Shown: one piece after another, positions 34,335 to 44,364 of the stretch
Numbering within the stretch: the stretch's first letter is position 1
Layout: every line of letters begins with the position of its first letter
Assembly: GCF_011777495.1 (NCBI RefSeq)
Contig: NZ_JAATJS010000002.1
Coordinates: 62,001-126,000 of the forward strand
From: Microvirga terricola
GTDB lineage: Bacteria; Pseudomonadota; Alphaproteobacteria; Rhizobiales; Beijerinckiaceae
Direction of reading: 5' to 3'
DNA: 64,000 nt
Translations under genes and position numbers: made by a program
The notes under the pieces: generated by a model
The model's input: only the letters and a program-made list of their open reading frames with translations
Database searches by the model: none
What the model was told of the DNA's origin: nothing

Positions 34335-35516
34335 ATGGCTCCGATCCCTCGGTTGCGCGACTACAAGGGCCCCGCACTCCTATCCTACGGCTTCCGGCCG
34401 TTCTTCCTGTTCGGTTCTCTCTATGCCGGTCTCGCGATTCTGGCATGGCTGCCGATGTTCTACGGCGAACTGGAACTGTCGACGGCATTCTCTCCTCGGG
34501 ACTGGCACATCCACGAGATGCTCTACGGCTATCTTCCGGCAATCATCACGGGCTTCCTCCTGACGGCGGTACCGAATTGGACCGGGCGCATGCCGCTCCA
34601 GGGTCGGCCGCTGCTCGTCCTCCTGCTCGTCTGGGCTGCCGGTCGCGTCGCGGTCACCCTGTCGGGCCGATTGGGATGGCAGACCGCCGCCGTCATCGAT
34701 AATGCCTTCCTGCTTCTCGTCGGCGCTGCCATGGCGCGCGAGATCCTCAAGGGGGACAACTGGCGCAATCTCAAAGTCCTCGTCGCCGTCGGGATCCTGA
34801 TCGCGGGCAATGTCGCCTTTCATGTCGAGGCGCATGTCCTTGGGGCGGCGGAGTATGGCGTCGGCCTGGGAATCGCAGCCACCATGATCCTAATCATGTT
34901 GATTGGCGGGCGTATCATTCCGAGCTTCACTCGCAACTGGCTCGCGCGCGAGAACCCCGGACGCCTGCCGACATCGTTCGGACGCTTTGACATCATTGCC
35001 ATGGTCGCCGCCGGCGTGGCACTGCTGGCCTGGATTGCCGCTCCGAACTGGTCGGCTACCGGCGCGGTTCTGATCGCAGCCGGCGCCCTCCAGGCGGTGC
35101 GGCTTGCCAGGTGGGCAGGGGAGCGTACCTGGCGGGACCGGCTCGTCCTGATCCTGCATGTCGCCTATGCGTTCGTGCCGATCGGTTTCGTGCTCACGGG
35201 GTTGGCTTCCTTGGGACTTCTGCCTGCCGCAGCAGGAATCCACGCTTGGACAGGCGGCGCAATGGGCGTGATGTCCATCGCCGTGATGTCCCGCGCGAGC
35301 CTCGGGCACACGGGGAGGGCCCTCGTCGCGACGCCGGTGATGCAGGCGCTCTACCTGCTCCTCGTCGCTGCTGCACTCGCGCGGATTTGCGCAGCGATAC
35401 ACCCCGTTTGGAGTGATGCGCTTTTGCATATCGCCGGCATGGGGTGGGCTGTTGCTTTCCTTGGGTTCGCACTGACTTACTGGAACGTGTTCACCCGGCC
35501 GCGGGCGGCGCCCTGA
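34335..35516 (+). CDS. nnrS: NnrS-family heme-copper membrane protein
   Basis: 393 residues from the ATG at 34335, which has a GAAGGAGG site. It has about 12 membrane helices. Typical parts are SYGFRPFFLFGSLYAG, RDWHIHEMLYGYLPAIITGFLLTAVPNWTG and MIGGRIIPSFTRNWL-like (LIGGRIIPSFTRNWLAREN). NnrS protects cells from NO-related stress and is often in the NnrR regulon. The histidines in DWHIHEM are probable metal ligands. It follows the pseudoazurin terminator and has no box of its own, so it probably depends on readthrough. Confidence 0.92.
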   Translation: MAPIPRLRDYKGPALLSYGFRPFFLFGSLYAGLAILAWLPMFYGELELSTAFSPRDWHIHEMLYGYLPAIITGFLLTAVPNWTGRMPLQGRPLLVLLLVWAAGRVAVTLSGRLGWQTAAVIDNAFLLLVGAAMAREILKGDNWRNLKVLVAVGILIAGNVAFHVEAHVLGAAEYGVGLGIAATMILIMLIGGRIIPSFTRNWLARENPGRLPTSFGRFDIIAMVAAGVALLAWIAAPNWSATGAVLIAAGALQAVRLARWAGERTWRDRLVLILHVAYAFVPIGFVLTGLASLGLLPAAAGIHAWTGGAMGVMSIAVMSRASLGHTGRALVATPVMQALYLLLVAAALARICAAIHPVWSDALLHIAGMGWAVAFLGFALTYWNVFTRPRAAP

Positions 35517-35879
35517 AACGGCCGGAACATTCTCCGGGAGTGGAGCCGCGCTCCGCAGCCGATGTTGATGAGTGAATGTAGATAAACGACAAACCCGGGA
35601 GGCGTGCCGGTCAGGGGATGGGCCGTGCTCCGAAGGCCGGTCGTCGTCCGGCAAGATCCTCTCGGCGGCGCCATCGAGATCTTTGTATTGGCCGCTCTTG
35701 AGCTACCACAGGAACAGCGCCAGCCCGGCGACGCCGAGGCGACGGAGACGTCGCGGATCGTGTTCGGGTGATATGAGGCACGGCCGTCGATATTTGCGGC
35801 TTTCCGCTCCTCGCGATTGGCGACGCGGTCGGCAGGTGCCTTGCGGGTTTTGTACGGCCTTCTCGTTTCCTGAGGCCGG
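35517..35879. other. Gap with a gene remnant between nnrS and napC
   Basis: The only recognisable content is a CcoS-like fragment on the minus strand, listed separately. The rest shows nothing I can support. Confidence 0.5.
35640..35735 (-). pseudogene. ccoS: CcoS-like remnant with an in-frame stop
   Basis: The minus strand reads GVAGLALFLW, then TAG (35703-35705), then LKSGQYKDLDGAAERILPDDD. This is the CcoS signature, the small assembly factor of cbb3 oxidase: a membrane helix followed by SGQxxDLxGxAxRIL. There is no start codon and no complete N-terminus. No other cco genes are in the window. Confidence 0.6.
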
Positions 35880-36593
35880 CTAGGGCACCGAAATGCTCGA
35901 CAGATAGGCGTATAGTTCACTATGAGCCTTTGACCAGCCGAGGTGCGCCTTCCCCTGCAGCTCCGGAGGCGTTTTCCAGCCCGGATCGACGCCTGTCATG
36001 TCAGGAAGCTGGTGCGCAATCCCCTTGTGACAATCGATGCAGGTGCGTTGGCCCGTCACAAGATAGCGGCTATGGATATCGGCCGCTCGAACGGTTTGCT
36101 TGGTGAAATCCATTGCGACCGCAGAGTGGCAGTTGCGACATTCAAGCGAGTCGTTCGATTTGAGCCGGGCCCATTCATGCTGGGCAAGCTCAATGCGCTT
36201 CTCCAGGAATTTTTGGCGAGTGGAGATGGTGCCGAAAATCTTACCCCATACCTCCTTCGACGCCTGCATCTTCCGCGCAATCTTGTCCGTCCATTGATGG
36301 GGAACGTGACAGTCTGGGCAGGTCGCGCGGACACCGGACCGGTTGGAGAAATGCACTGTCTGTGTGAGTTCCTGATAGACGTTGTCGCGCATCTCATGAC
36401 AGGAGACGCAGAACTTCTCTGTGTTGGTCGCTTCGAGAGCTGTGTTGAACCCACCCCAGAAAATCACGCCGCCAACGAAGCCGCCAAGCGTCAAAACACC
36501 CAGGCTGAGATAGGCACTAGGCCTGCTGATGATCAGCCAGAACCATACAATCACCCGCCACAATCGCAGGACAAGATCTTTCAGCCAGTGCAT
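35880..36593 (-). CDS. napC: NapC, tetraheme quinol dehydrogenase
   Basis: 237 residues. One N-terminal anchor ([19 protein letters not shown]) and four heme motifs: [18 protein letters not shown] and CIDCH. NapC takes electrons from quinol and passes them to NapB/NapA in the periplasm. It is the last gene of napEFDABC, 9 nt after napB. Length and motifs are standard for the NapC/NirT family. Confidence 0.96.
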   Translation of the reverse strand: MHWLKDLVLRLWRVIVWFWLIISRPSAYLSLGVLTLGGFVGGVIFWGGFNTALEATNTEKFCVSCHEMRDNVYQELTQTVHFSNRSGVRATCPDCHVPHQWTDKIARKMQASKEVWGKIFGTISTRQKFLEKRIELAQHEWARLKSNDSLECRNCHSAVAMDFTKQTVRAADIHSRYLVTGQRTCIDCHKGIAHQLPDMTGVDPGWKTPPELQGKAHLGWSKAHSELYAYLSSISVP

Positions 36594-36602
36594 GTTGGCG
36601 CC

Positions 36603-37100
36603 TCACTTCTGCTTTTGGCCGATATCTTTCATGTCCTGAAAGGTATTTGGAACGAGCGGTCGGGCGTCGGATTGCACAACGTGGCATTGCGTGCAGAAAT
36701 AACGACGCGGGGTGACATCGGAGAGAACCTGACTGTCGCGATCCATAAAATGCGTAATGCTGATCATGGGTGCGCCCGAGCCTTCGGTGAATTCACGTTT
36801 GTGGCATGAAAGGCACCGATTGGTGTTGAGCGTCAGCTGATAGCCGTCGATCGAGTGCGGAATGACCGGCGGCTGCTCGGGGTAATTTCGCATGCGCCTC
36901 ACATCATCGACAATGGGCCGCGCCGGTGGCGGCGCTTTGACCTCGCTCATCGGCTGGGCTGCGCCCGTAAGAGGCGGCACAATGTTCACCCCATCCGCGG
37001 AAATCGCTCCAACGGCGAAGCCCAGAAACCCTAGGATGGCGGCGGCGACTACGATCGGAGAGCGGGTCAAGCTTCGACCGGAACGATTTTGACGGCGCAT
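36603..37100 (-). CDS. napB: NapB, diheme small subunit
   Basis: 165 residues from the ATG at 37100. An N-terminal signal/anchor ([22 protein letters not shown]) is followed by the conserved [28 protein letters not shown] region and two heme sites, [10 protein letters not shown] and FCTQCHVVQ. It transfers electrons from NapC to NapA. Its start overlaps the napA end by 34 nt. Confidence 0.95.
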   Translation of the reverse strand: MRRQNRSGRSLTRSPIVVAAAILGFLGFAVGAISADGVNIVPPLTGAAQPMSEVKAPPPARPIVDDVRRMRNYPEQPPVIPHSIDGYQLTLNTNRCLSCHKREFTEGSGAPMISITHFMDRDSQVLSDVTPRRYFCTQCHVVQSDARPLVPNTFQDMKDIGQKQK

Positions 37101-39568
37101 TTCTTGAAATCCGTCTGTTTGGAGATTGGATCGGTGGCGTCGAGCGTCACCTTGTTGATGAGTTGACTCGCATCGAACCACGGAACGAAGACGACGCCAG
37201 GCGGCATGCGGTTGCGTCCGCGCGTCTCGATGCGTGTGCGTATCTCACCGCGGCGCGAAATAATCCGAACTTCCGCTCCCTGATTGAGTCCGCGCTGGCG
37301 GGCATCGTCGGCATGCATGAAACAGCGCGCACCCGGGAAGGCCCTGTACAGCTCCGGCACACGCATGGTCATGGAGCCGGAATGCCAATGCTCGAGCACC
37401 CTCCCGGTGACGAGCCAGAGATTATACTCTGCATCCGGCGCTTCGGCGGGCGGTTCGTATGGCACCGCGATGATCTTCGCGCGACCGTCCGGATTGCCGT
37501 AGAATTCGACACCTTTTCCGGGCTTCACATAGGGGTCATAGCCTTCGCGATAGCGCCAGCGTGTTTCCTTTCCGTCGACGACCGGCCAGCGCAGACCACG
37601 AACCTGGTGATAGGTATCAAACGGCGCGAGATCGTGACCGTGGCCGCGCCCAAAGCTCGCATATTCCTCAAACAAACCCTTCTGCACGTAGAAGCCGAAA
37701 TGTTTGGATTCTACGTTTTCATAATCCTGATCAGCGTCGCTGACAGGAAACCGATCGACATGGCCATTGCGGAACAGGACATCGAAAAGCGTCTTGTCGC
37801 TGTAATTCGGATTGGCATCGAGAATCTCACGCGGCCAAACCTCATTCGTGGTGAACCTCTTTGAGAACTCCATCAGCTGCCAGAGATCGGACTTCGCCTC
37901 CCCTGGAGCGTCTACGAGTTGGTGCCAGAAATGGGTGCGCCGCTCGGCATTGCCGTAAGCGCCCTCTTTCTCCACCCACATCGCCGTCGGCAAAATGAGG
38001 TCCGCGGCAAGGGCCGTCACGGTTGGATACGCGTCCGATACCACGATGAAGTTGTCGGGGTTGCGATAGCCCAAATAGGTTTCGTTCGAGCTGTTGGGCG
38101 CTGCCTGCAGGTTGTTGTTGACCTGAATCCAATAGAAGTTGAGCTTCCCGTCCTTCAGCATGCGATCTTGCTCGACAGCATGGTACCCGGGTTTGTCGGG
38201 AATGATGCCTTGAGGGATGCGCCAGATCTCTTCGGCGTGTTTGCGGTGCTCGGGATTTGTCACCGTCATGTCTGCAGGCAATCGGTGCGCGAACGTGCCG
38301 ACTTCACGGGCCGTGCCGCAGGCGGAGGGCTGCCCGGTGAGCGAGAACGGGCTGTTGCCCGGTTCTGAAATCTTGCCCGTGAGGAGATGGAGGTTGTAGA
38401 TGAGCTGATTGGCCCAGACCCCACGCACATGCTGGTTGAATCCCATGGTCCACAGAGAGACGACCTTGCGCTTAGGATCGGCGTAAAGCTCGGCGAGTTC
38501 CTGCAGGAAACCTCGCTCGACTCCTGAGATTTCCGATGCCTTCTCGAGCGTGTAGTCTTTGACGAAGCTGGCATAGGCCGCAAAGTCTATCGGCTGCGTG
38601 GCCGCCGGGTCGGGCGCCTTTTTCGTCTTCACCTCTCGCGGATCATCAGGCCTCAAACCGTAACCGATATCTGTCGCCCCTTTCACGAAGGTCGTGTAGT
38701 TCTTGACGAAGTCCTGGTTCACCCTCCCCGTCGAGATGATGTGGTTGGCGATGTAATTCATGATCGCCAGGTCGCTGCCCGGCTTGAAGACGATCGGGAT
38801 ATCGGCGAGATCGGCGCTGCGGTTCGTGAACGTCGACAAAACGGCGACTTTTACGTGCGGATGGGCGAGACGCCGATCGGCAATGCGCGTCCAAAGGATC
38901 GGATGCATCTCCGCCATGTTCGAACCCCAGAGCACGAACGCATCTGCAGCTTCGAAATCGTCGTAACAGCCCATCGGCTCATCCATGCCGAAGGTGCGCA
39001 TGAAGGCATACGCTGCCGAAGCCATGCAATGTCGCGCATTAGGATCAAGATTGTTTGATCGGAAGCCAGCACGCATCAGCTTCGTCGCGGCATATCCCTC
39101 CCACACGGTCCATTGGCCTGAGCCGAACATGCCGAGTGCCGTCGGCCCTTTTTCTTGCAGCACGCGCTTGGCCTTGGCGGCCATGACATCGAATGCCTCA
39201 TTCCAGGAGACCGGCGTGAACTCGCCATCCTTCGCATAAACTCCGTTCTTCTTACGCAAGAGTGGCGTGGTCAGGCGGTCCGCGCCGTACATGATCTTGG
39301 AAAGGAAGTATCCTTTGATGCAGTTGAGGCCACGATTGACTTCGGCCTGCGTATCGCCGTGCGTAGCCACGACCCGACCTTCCTTGACGCCCACCATGAC
39401 GCCACACCCGGTCCCGCAGAAACGGCAGGGAGCCTTCGACCACTTGATTGCTAGGGATTCGACGCCACCGGGCACGGGTTGTGCCGTTGCCGGCAGACTG
39501 ACATTGGCCGCGGCAGCCGCTATCGCGGCAGCCTGTGTCTTTAGAATATCGCGGCGGGATAGCGTCAT
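37067..39568 (-). CDS. napA: NapA, periplasmic nitrate reductase catalytic subunit
   Basis: 833 residues, a normal length. A twin-arginine signal ([19 protein letters not shown]) directs folded export. The N-terminal cluster ligands are Cys48, Cys51, Cys55 and Cys83 ([11 protein letters not shown] and NCIKGYF). The molybdenum-ligating cysteine lies in [11 protein letters not shown]. The bis-MGD domains end with [14 protein letters not shown] and [16 protein letters not shown]. It reduces nitrate to nitrite. The start overlaps napD by 4 nt. Confidence 0.97.
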   Translation of the reverse strand: MTLSRRDILKTQAAAIAAAAANVSLPATAQPVPGGVESLAIKWSKAPCRFCGTGCGVMVGVKEGRVVATHGDTQAEVNRGLNCIKGYFLSKIMYGADRLTTPLLRKKNGVYAKDGEFTPVSWNEAFDVMAAKAKRVLQEKGPTALGMFGSGQWTVWEGYAATKLMRAGFRSNNLDPNARHCMASAAYAFMRTFGMDEPMGCYDDFEAADAFVLWGSNMAEMHPILWTRIADRRLAHPHVKVAVLSTFTNRSADLADIPIVFKPGSDLAIMNYIANHIISTGRVNQDFVKNYTTFVKGATDIGYGLRPDDPREVKTKKAPDPAATQPIDFAAYASFVKDYTLEKASEISGVERGFLQELAELYADPKRKVVSLWTMGFNQHVRGVWANQLIYNLHLLTGKISEPGNSPFSLTGQPSACGTAREVGTFAHRLPADMTVTNPEHRKHAEEIWRIPQGIIPDKPGYHAVEQDRMLKDGKLNFYWIQVNNNLQAAPNSSNETYLGYRNPDNFIVVSDAYPTVTALAADLILPTAMWVEKEGAYGNAERRTHFWHQLVDAPGEAKSDLWQLMEFSKRFTTNEVWPREILDANPNYSDKTLFDVLFRNGHVDRFPVSDADQDYENVESKHFGFYVQKGLFEEYASFGRGHGHDLAPFDTYHQVRGLRWPVVDGKETRWRYREGYDPYVKPGKGVEFYGNPDGRAKIIAVPYEPPAEAPDAEYNLWLVTGRVLEHWHSGSMTMRVPELYRAFPGARCFMHADDARQRGLNQGAEVRIISRRGEIRTRIETRGRNRMPPGVVFVPWFDASQLINKVTLDATDPISKQTDFKKCAVKIVPVEA

Positions 39569-39843
39569 ACAGCCTCTCCCTGGTTCTCCAGAGTGTCAAT
39601 TTGTTCAAAGACGAGATTTGCCGAGAGCACGCCTTCGATCAGCGCAATGTCGGTAAGCCGCCGACCGACCACGTCCGAATTCGGCGCTTCCATCACCACG
39701 ATGATCTTGGTTCCCTCGGCGTGATGAACTTCGGTATTCGCGAGGGCTGCAATCTGCCGGACGATATCCGCGCACCGGTCTGGTAGCACAGTGACGACCG
39801 CACTTGAGATATGCACCATTTCGCAAAATTCTGCGTCACGCAT
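39565..39843 (-). CDS. napD: NapD, NapA maturation chaperone
   Basis: 92 residues. It contains [43 protein letters not shown], a ferredoxin-like fold. NapD binds the NapA Tat signal to hold export until the cofactor is inserted. It overlaps napF by 8 nt and napA by 4 nt. All landmarks are intact. Confidence 0.95.
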   Translation of the reverse strand: MRDAEFCEMVHISSAVVTVLPDRCADIVRQIAALANTEVHHAEGTKIIVVMEAPNSDVVGRRLTDIALIEGVLSANLVFEQIDTLENQGEAV

Positions 39844-40339
39844 GGCGGCTTTCCCGGGTTGAAACGGTGATGGCGGATGTCGGGCATGTTACGATGCAGG
39901 CACCGCACCCGGTGCAAAGATCCTCCGACAGGACCGGCTGGGCAGGTTCGCCGATCCGCGCTTTGAAGCGAATAGCGTTCTCCGGACAAGCGTCGCCGCA
40001 CGACTGGCAGACAATTCCGCGAGCCGCGAAACAGGCCTCGCCAATCGCCGCGATGTGAAAGAACGCTGCCGAGTTTTGCTCCGCGAAGACCGGCTCCGGA
40101 CAGGCCGCGGCGCAAGCGCCACAGAACGTGCATTCAGCGCCCGAGAAATCGACTGCCGGTAAGCGGTCGGCGTCGAGCTGAAGAATTCCTTGAGGACACG
40201 CGGTGACGCAGGCCTCACAATGAACGCAGGAGGAGGCGATCGTTTCCTCCGTCGTCCACGGTGGGCGTATGGCAGATGCCCGCGCCACAATGCGTCCAGT
40301 GAGAAACCTGCGTCTGCCAAGATTGATTCCGGACGACAT
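39836..40339 (-). CDS. napF: NapF, polyferredoxin
   Basis: 167 residues with four cysteine clusters: CVHCEACVTACP, CTFCGACAAACP, CQSCGDACP and CTGCGACIVTCP, for up to four 4Fe-4S centres. The N-terminus NLGRRRFLTGR is typical. It acts in the cytoplasm and is thought to help assemble the iron-sulfur centre of NapA. It follows napE by 10 nt. Confidence 0.93.
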   Translation of the reverse strand: MSSGINLGRRRFLTGRIVARASAIRPPWTTEETIASSCVHCEACVTACPQGILQLDADRLPAVDFSGAECTFCGACAAACPEPVFAEQNSAAFFHIAAIGEACFAARGIVCQSCGDACPENAIRFKARIGEPAQPVLSEDLCTGCGACIVTCPTSAITVSTRESRHA

Positions 40340-40349
40340 GCTGGCGCCT

Positions 40350-40541
40350 CTAGTGCGGTGGGCCCGGTGGCCCTAGCACGAGTTGCGACATCCAGATGAG
40401 AAACCCATAACCGCCGACCACGCCGACCGTAAGGATCGGCCAAATCAAAACGGCCAGCACAACGAATGCCAGAATTTCTTGCCACTTGGTATTTTTCTCA
40501 GCGCCCTGCGCTTGAGCGATCGTGGCGTCGTCGGACTGCAT
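40350..40541 (-). CDS. napE: NapE, small membrane protein
   Basis: 63 residues from the ATG at 40541 with a GGGGA site. A single membrane helix (ILAFVVLAVLIWPILTVGVVGGYGFLIWM) follows a polar N-terminus ending in KNTKWQEI. NapE heads the nap operon in many alphaproteobacteria. Its function is unknown. Confidence 0.9.
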   Translation of the reverse strand: MQSDDATIAQAQGAEKNTKWQEILAFVVLAVLIWPILTVGVVGGYGFLIWMSQLVLGPPGPPH

Positions 40542-41026
40542 CACATCATCCCCGGCTTCTTCCAATCGGAACAACCAGATCAAGGCGAGATTTTAGACCA
40601 CCGCTAAAATGGTAGATTGTTGATCCATCTGTGTCTAGCCCACGATACTCAACAGCGTCGCTTCTACTCGCTCGTGATTGGTTTCGCACCCGCTCACCCA
40701 CGATCTCCCCACTGTTTGGGAACTCTAGGTTTCAGGTCCAAAAGCGTCACGATTGTCGGGTTGGCCGACCACGCTCAAGTTCGCGGAAGTGGGAAGTATC
40801 GTCTGAGCCGGCGAGTGGCGGTTCGGACGGCCAGCTTGCTTCGTAGTCATCAGATATGGAGTGCACGTATTGCAGATCCAGGCCACTCAACAGGGAGTTC
40901 GAGGGCCTCGAGGTGACTTGCGGGTCGGCAAGGGCTTGGCGGTATTTTTGGCAGCACCCGATGGCAGCGTCGATTTTTTGCCAAAAATATCAGAAAACTA
41001 GAGACATGAGTGCGATCCCGGCATCC
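40542..41026. other. Gap upstream of napE with one inverted repeat
   Basis: The AT-richer first 80 nt hold the likely nap promoter and an inverted repeat, ATTTTAG-N7-CTAAAAT at 40590-40610, a possible regulator site. No TTG-N8-CAA box is seen here. The rest has no supported gene. Confidence 0.45.
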
Positions 41027-42609
41027 TCACGGCCGGATATCGACATCGCCGTCAAGGGTCGCCTTCTGAAAGTCGGTGATCAGGGCATCGACGCGTACGC
41101 GCCAGCGCCCGGGCATCGGAATGACGAGGTTGTCGACCTGCCACGTGCCATCACCAGTCCGCTTGGCCTGACGCTCGATCGGCTCGATGCCCGCAGCCGA
41201 GTTCGTCAGGACGAGCGTCACCTCCTTGGGATCGAGCGGCCCGAAGTCGCCTGTCATGAAGGTCATGGAGGCCAGCACGGGCCCGGCGCGCGCCGGGCTT
41301 AGCGTCAGTTCCACCATGGCGGGCGCCGTGTGGATGTGGAGACTGACTGGCGCGGCTGCGGCGAGAGCCCGGGGCGGAGGCGTGAAGCGCCAGGTTGCCA
41401 CCAGACCGAGGATCACGACCGCGAGCCCGATCTCGCCCGCAATCGAGCGAAGCAAATTCCGGCTTCCAGCCGGGCCGGTCGCGAGCGCAGGAGTCAGGCG
41501 CTGCCGATTAAGCCCAGCAAGGGCCAGCAGGCAGACCACTGCCGCCATCTTGGCCAGAAACACGCGCCCTACGCAGTCGTAGCGAGCGCCGACGGAGTCT
41601 CGATCTGTACGACGCCCAGGGCGATGCCGGTGAGCACCAGAGCAGCCACGGTCAGGACGGCGATGGCGGAGAAGCGGCGCACGATCGGTAAGGATGCCTC
41701 GCGCTTTTCCCAAATAACGAGCGCCAGCGGCACCAGTGCTCCGACCCAGAAGGCTGCGGCCATGCCGTGGATGAAAACAGCCGGGCGGGTCAGCCATTGC
41801 GGCTCGGCCACGCTGGCGTGCCCGCTCAACGCGAGCGCCAGCCCGGCACCGCCGAGGCCCAACAAAGACAGCGGATATCTTAGGCGTCGAACCTTGTTCG
41901 CGCCCCAGGCGCAGAGCAGCGCCAGGACAGCTGCTCCGGCAGTCAGGCCGAAGGAAGTCTGAACACCTACGGCCCAGGGCGGCCCGGAAAACAGGGCCAG
42001 GAGCGGCGCGTCGAGGGCATCCAGTCCCTGCAACCCGACCGATACGATGGCGGCGAGGACGCCAACGCCAATGGCCGTCCGGATCACCGAGTGGGCTGCC
42101 CTTGGAGTGTCGTTCGGTGCGATCCAAATCGCGAAGAAGGTGCCTCCGACTCCGATGAACAAGCCGAAGTAGAGAGCAAGGCGGCCGAGCCATAGGACGA
42201 GAGCGAGCTCCCAGCCGATCCTCGAAGGTTCCCCAGGTGGAGTGATCGTCGCGGTGCCAATCGAGAACACGAGCGAACCGCCAACCGGATGACCGTCCGA
42301 GGAAATCACCCGGTAGCTCACAACCTGGGTGCCGCGAGGCAGATCGGTCGGGAGCTGGATCGTGAGCGTGGTGCCCCGAGCCTCAAAGTGCACGTCCCGA
42401 CGCTGGGTGCCCTTGGCGTCGACCAGATGCACGAGCACGGGCGAGATAGGCTCGTTGAAACGCAGATGAACCTCGGATGGCACGGTCTCAACGACTGCGC
42501 CATCGGCGGGCACCGCCTCGACAAGGGCGGCGTGTGCGCGAGCTTCCCCTCCCGCGAGAATGCAGGCGAGTCCGAGACAGAACAGGATGCGATGGAGCCG
42601 GGTCATCAT
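41027..42609 (-). pseudogene. CopC-CopD fusion with a one-base frameshift
   Basis: It starts at ATG 42609. The signal peptide (LHRILFCLGLACILAGGEARAHA) leads into a CopC domain (HAALVEAVPADGAVVETVPSEVHLRFNEP; His39-like copper-site histidine) and a CopD membrane domain from about residue 140. Near 41566-41571 the frame hits TAG after SALATTA. The homology continues one base away as GRVFLAKMAAVVCLLALAGLNRQRL and ends with a YtkA-like domain (PMPGRWRVRVDALITDFQ). An intact gene would encode about 525 residues importing or handling copper. Restoring one base joins the halves. Confidence 0.8.
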
Positions 42610-42655
42610 GGATCGTTGAGGCGCGCCGGTCCTTCTGGCGCGCCTCAACCTTAGC

Positions 42656-43189
42656 TCAATTCGTGGCCTTGGGGCGCAGCTTCAGGCCCGGTGCCGGGAA
42701 CTTGTAGTCGTCCGCCTTCTTACCTTCGTCCGGGATCTCAATCCAGCGGTCGGCTTTGCCGGCCTCGCATTCCTGGACCGTCGGAAAATAGAGCGTGGTG
42801 TCCGGCTTGAGGCTATCGGTGAGATAGGCCCGGAAGACGAACTCGTCGTAGTGCTCGTCCAGCAGCTTTCCGGTCCAGACGATCTCGCGGACGCCTTCGG
42901 TCACCGGCGTGCCGTAGTAATCGTAGGGCTGCTTGTACCCACCCTTCACCGTCTCCAGGGTCCACCCGGACTTCGGCATCGGCTTCACGGCAACGACTCC
43001 CTCCGGGATCTGAATGCGGACCTTGAGGGTCGGAGTGCCCTCACAGCCATGGGGGACGCGCAGGACTCCCTTGTACGTCGAGCCGATAGCGGCCTGCTGG
43101 GTCTCGAGGCTCGAGTGTGCCAGGGCGGCGGGCGCGAGAAGGCACAGCGCGGCAGCGCCAACCACGCTGGAGCGGAATGTGGTAAGCAT
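42656..43189 (-). CDS. YcnI/DUF1775-family copper-associated protein
   Basis: 177 residues from the ATG at 43189 (AAAGGAT site). The signal peptide (SSVVGAAALCLLAPAALA) is followed immediately by the conserved HSSLETQQAAIGSTYKGVLRVPHGCEGTPT. The mature N-terminal histidine is the copper ligand region of YcnI proteins, which can bind Cu(II) with a tryptophan (GWTLETVKGG). It is periplasmic. It lies between CopC-CopD and the DUF2946-like gene, the usual order of this copper set. Confidence 0.88.
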   Translation of the reverse strand: MLTTFRSSVVGAAALCLLAPAALAHSSLETQQAAIGSTYKGVLRVPHGCEGTPTLKVRIQIPEGVVAVKPMPKSGWTLETVKGGYKQPYDYYGTPVTEGVREIVWTGKLLDEHYDEFVFRAYLTDSLKPDTTLYFPTVQECEAGKADRWIEIPDEGKKADDYKFPAPGLKLRPKATN

Positions 43190-43232
43190 TGGATTATCCT
43201 TTAGCTTGTCTTGATCGATGGTCGATGAGCGA

Positions 43233-43625
43233 TCAGCCGATCCGCGGCGGCGCACGCGCGCCCAGCGGTCGGACGGCAAAGGAGCGGCCAGCAACACGCA
43301 CAGAGGCACCAGGTGCGGCCTGCTTGAAGTATGTCGTCTCGGGCAGGAGAATGGCGATCGGTGCCGGAGGCGCTCCGACAGCCACACCGAGCTTCCCGCA
43401 CAGGATACACCAAGAGCAGTGCGGGGCCTTGTCCGGCTGCGCGGGCTCACACGGAGTGTGATGTCCGGAGCGGCATTGGTGCGAGGAAGCCTTGGAAACG
43501 GAGTGTTGGGCCGCCACAGGCGCAGCGTCGACGCCGATAAACAGTACCTAGATCAAAAGGATCAACGCCGCGGAGAACCCGCAGGCACGGCGGAGGCGTT
43601 CCTCGCTGTTCAAGGCGCCGATCAT
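43233..43625 (-). pseudogene. DUF2946-like copper-cluster gene with an amber codon in its signal peptide
   Basis: A GGAGG site precedes ATG 43625. The frame reads MIGALNSEERLRRACG, then FSAALILLI, then TAG (43548-43550), then VLFIGVDAAPVAAQHS. It continues through cysteine-rich HQCRSGHHTPCEP and HCSWCILCGKLG to the end at 43233. A single C-to-T change (CAG to TAG) at codon 26 would explain it. Translation from the internal GTG at 43517 would lack the signal. The DUF2946 call rests on the cysteine/histidine pattern and on the copper neighbours. Confidence 0.6.
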
Positions 43626-44364
43626 CGGATGCCGGTCCTCCGTTTCTGGCTGGTCAGTTACCCGTAACACCTAGCCTCGGCGTGACATGCGGACTTTGAT
43701 CTGACGCAACAAACGTCGCAGTTTGGCGATCTTGGGGCCTTCCCTGCCGCTCGCGCTCATCGCTCTCGATCATCGCATTACGCCACGCACGATATCGAGC
43801 AGGTGATGATCGGCACGATCGGCGGCGGCAAGGTGACGGTGACGGACAAGGCGACGCCGCTGTCCGAGGTCATCGCCCCGTCAGCGGACCAAGACCGCCT
43901 TGGCAGAACCGCACTCTCGTGGAGGCCCCGCCGGGACACGAAAGTCGGTGGCACGAACCGATTTACCGCGACAGGTGTTCGGCGCGCCACGCGCTAGACG
44001 GCACTGGTGTCTAGCGCGGCGAGGGATACTGACCTCGCGCCTTGGGAAAGTATCAACGTTCCAGCACATATTGGCCTGGCGCCTCTTGTGGCGGCGGATA
44101 TCCCCGCTCGAGGAGCCATCGAGCGGCGGGTTCGTTCGATGATGGGGTTCAAATCCATCAATAGCGCTCGCGCTGTGCCGGACGGCATCGAAATGGTTTA
44201 CATGATGCGCAAACAGCAAGCGAAATATGCCTGCAATCGGCGGCTGCCTCTCGCCGAGCAGTTCACATCCTGACTGCGTGAGACCACTGGCGGGAATAGC
44301 CCTCCTTCTATGCCTGTCGAGAATCCCCGACAGAACCCCTTTTTCAACTCGCAGGCTACTCGGC
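43626..44364. other. Gap with a transposase remnant and no intact gene
   Basis: Apart from the IS6-type tail at 44112-44337, short frames such as 43803-43997 (GTIGGGKVTVTDKATPLSEV) may be a fragment of an oxidoreductase but cannot be assigned. Confidence 0.4.
44112..44337 (+). mobile_element. IS6-family transposase tail with terminal repeat (copy 2)
   Basis: The plus strand reads GAIERRVRSMMGFKSINSAR, then GIEMVYMMRKQQAKYACNRR and PLAEQFTS, stop at 44273. This is the C-terminus of IS6/IS26-type transposases. The 3' flank (CTGCGTGAGACCACTGGCGG...) is shared with copy 3 and ends in CGACAGAACC at 44328-44337, which matches the IS6 terminal repeat GGTTCTGTCG read inward. The 5' part of the element is gone. 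Confidence 0.7.

Noticed and set aside
34890..35654. Minus-strand frame of 254 codons opposite nnrS
   Set aside because: Antisense to conserved NnrS helices; only its first codons overlap the ccoS remnant.
43803..43997. Plus-strand frame with GTIGGGKVTVTDKATP
   Set aside because: Could be an oxidoreductase fragment, but no start, domain or neighbour supports a call.
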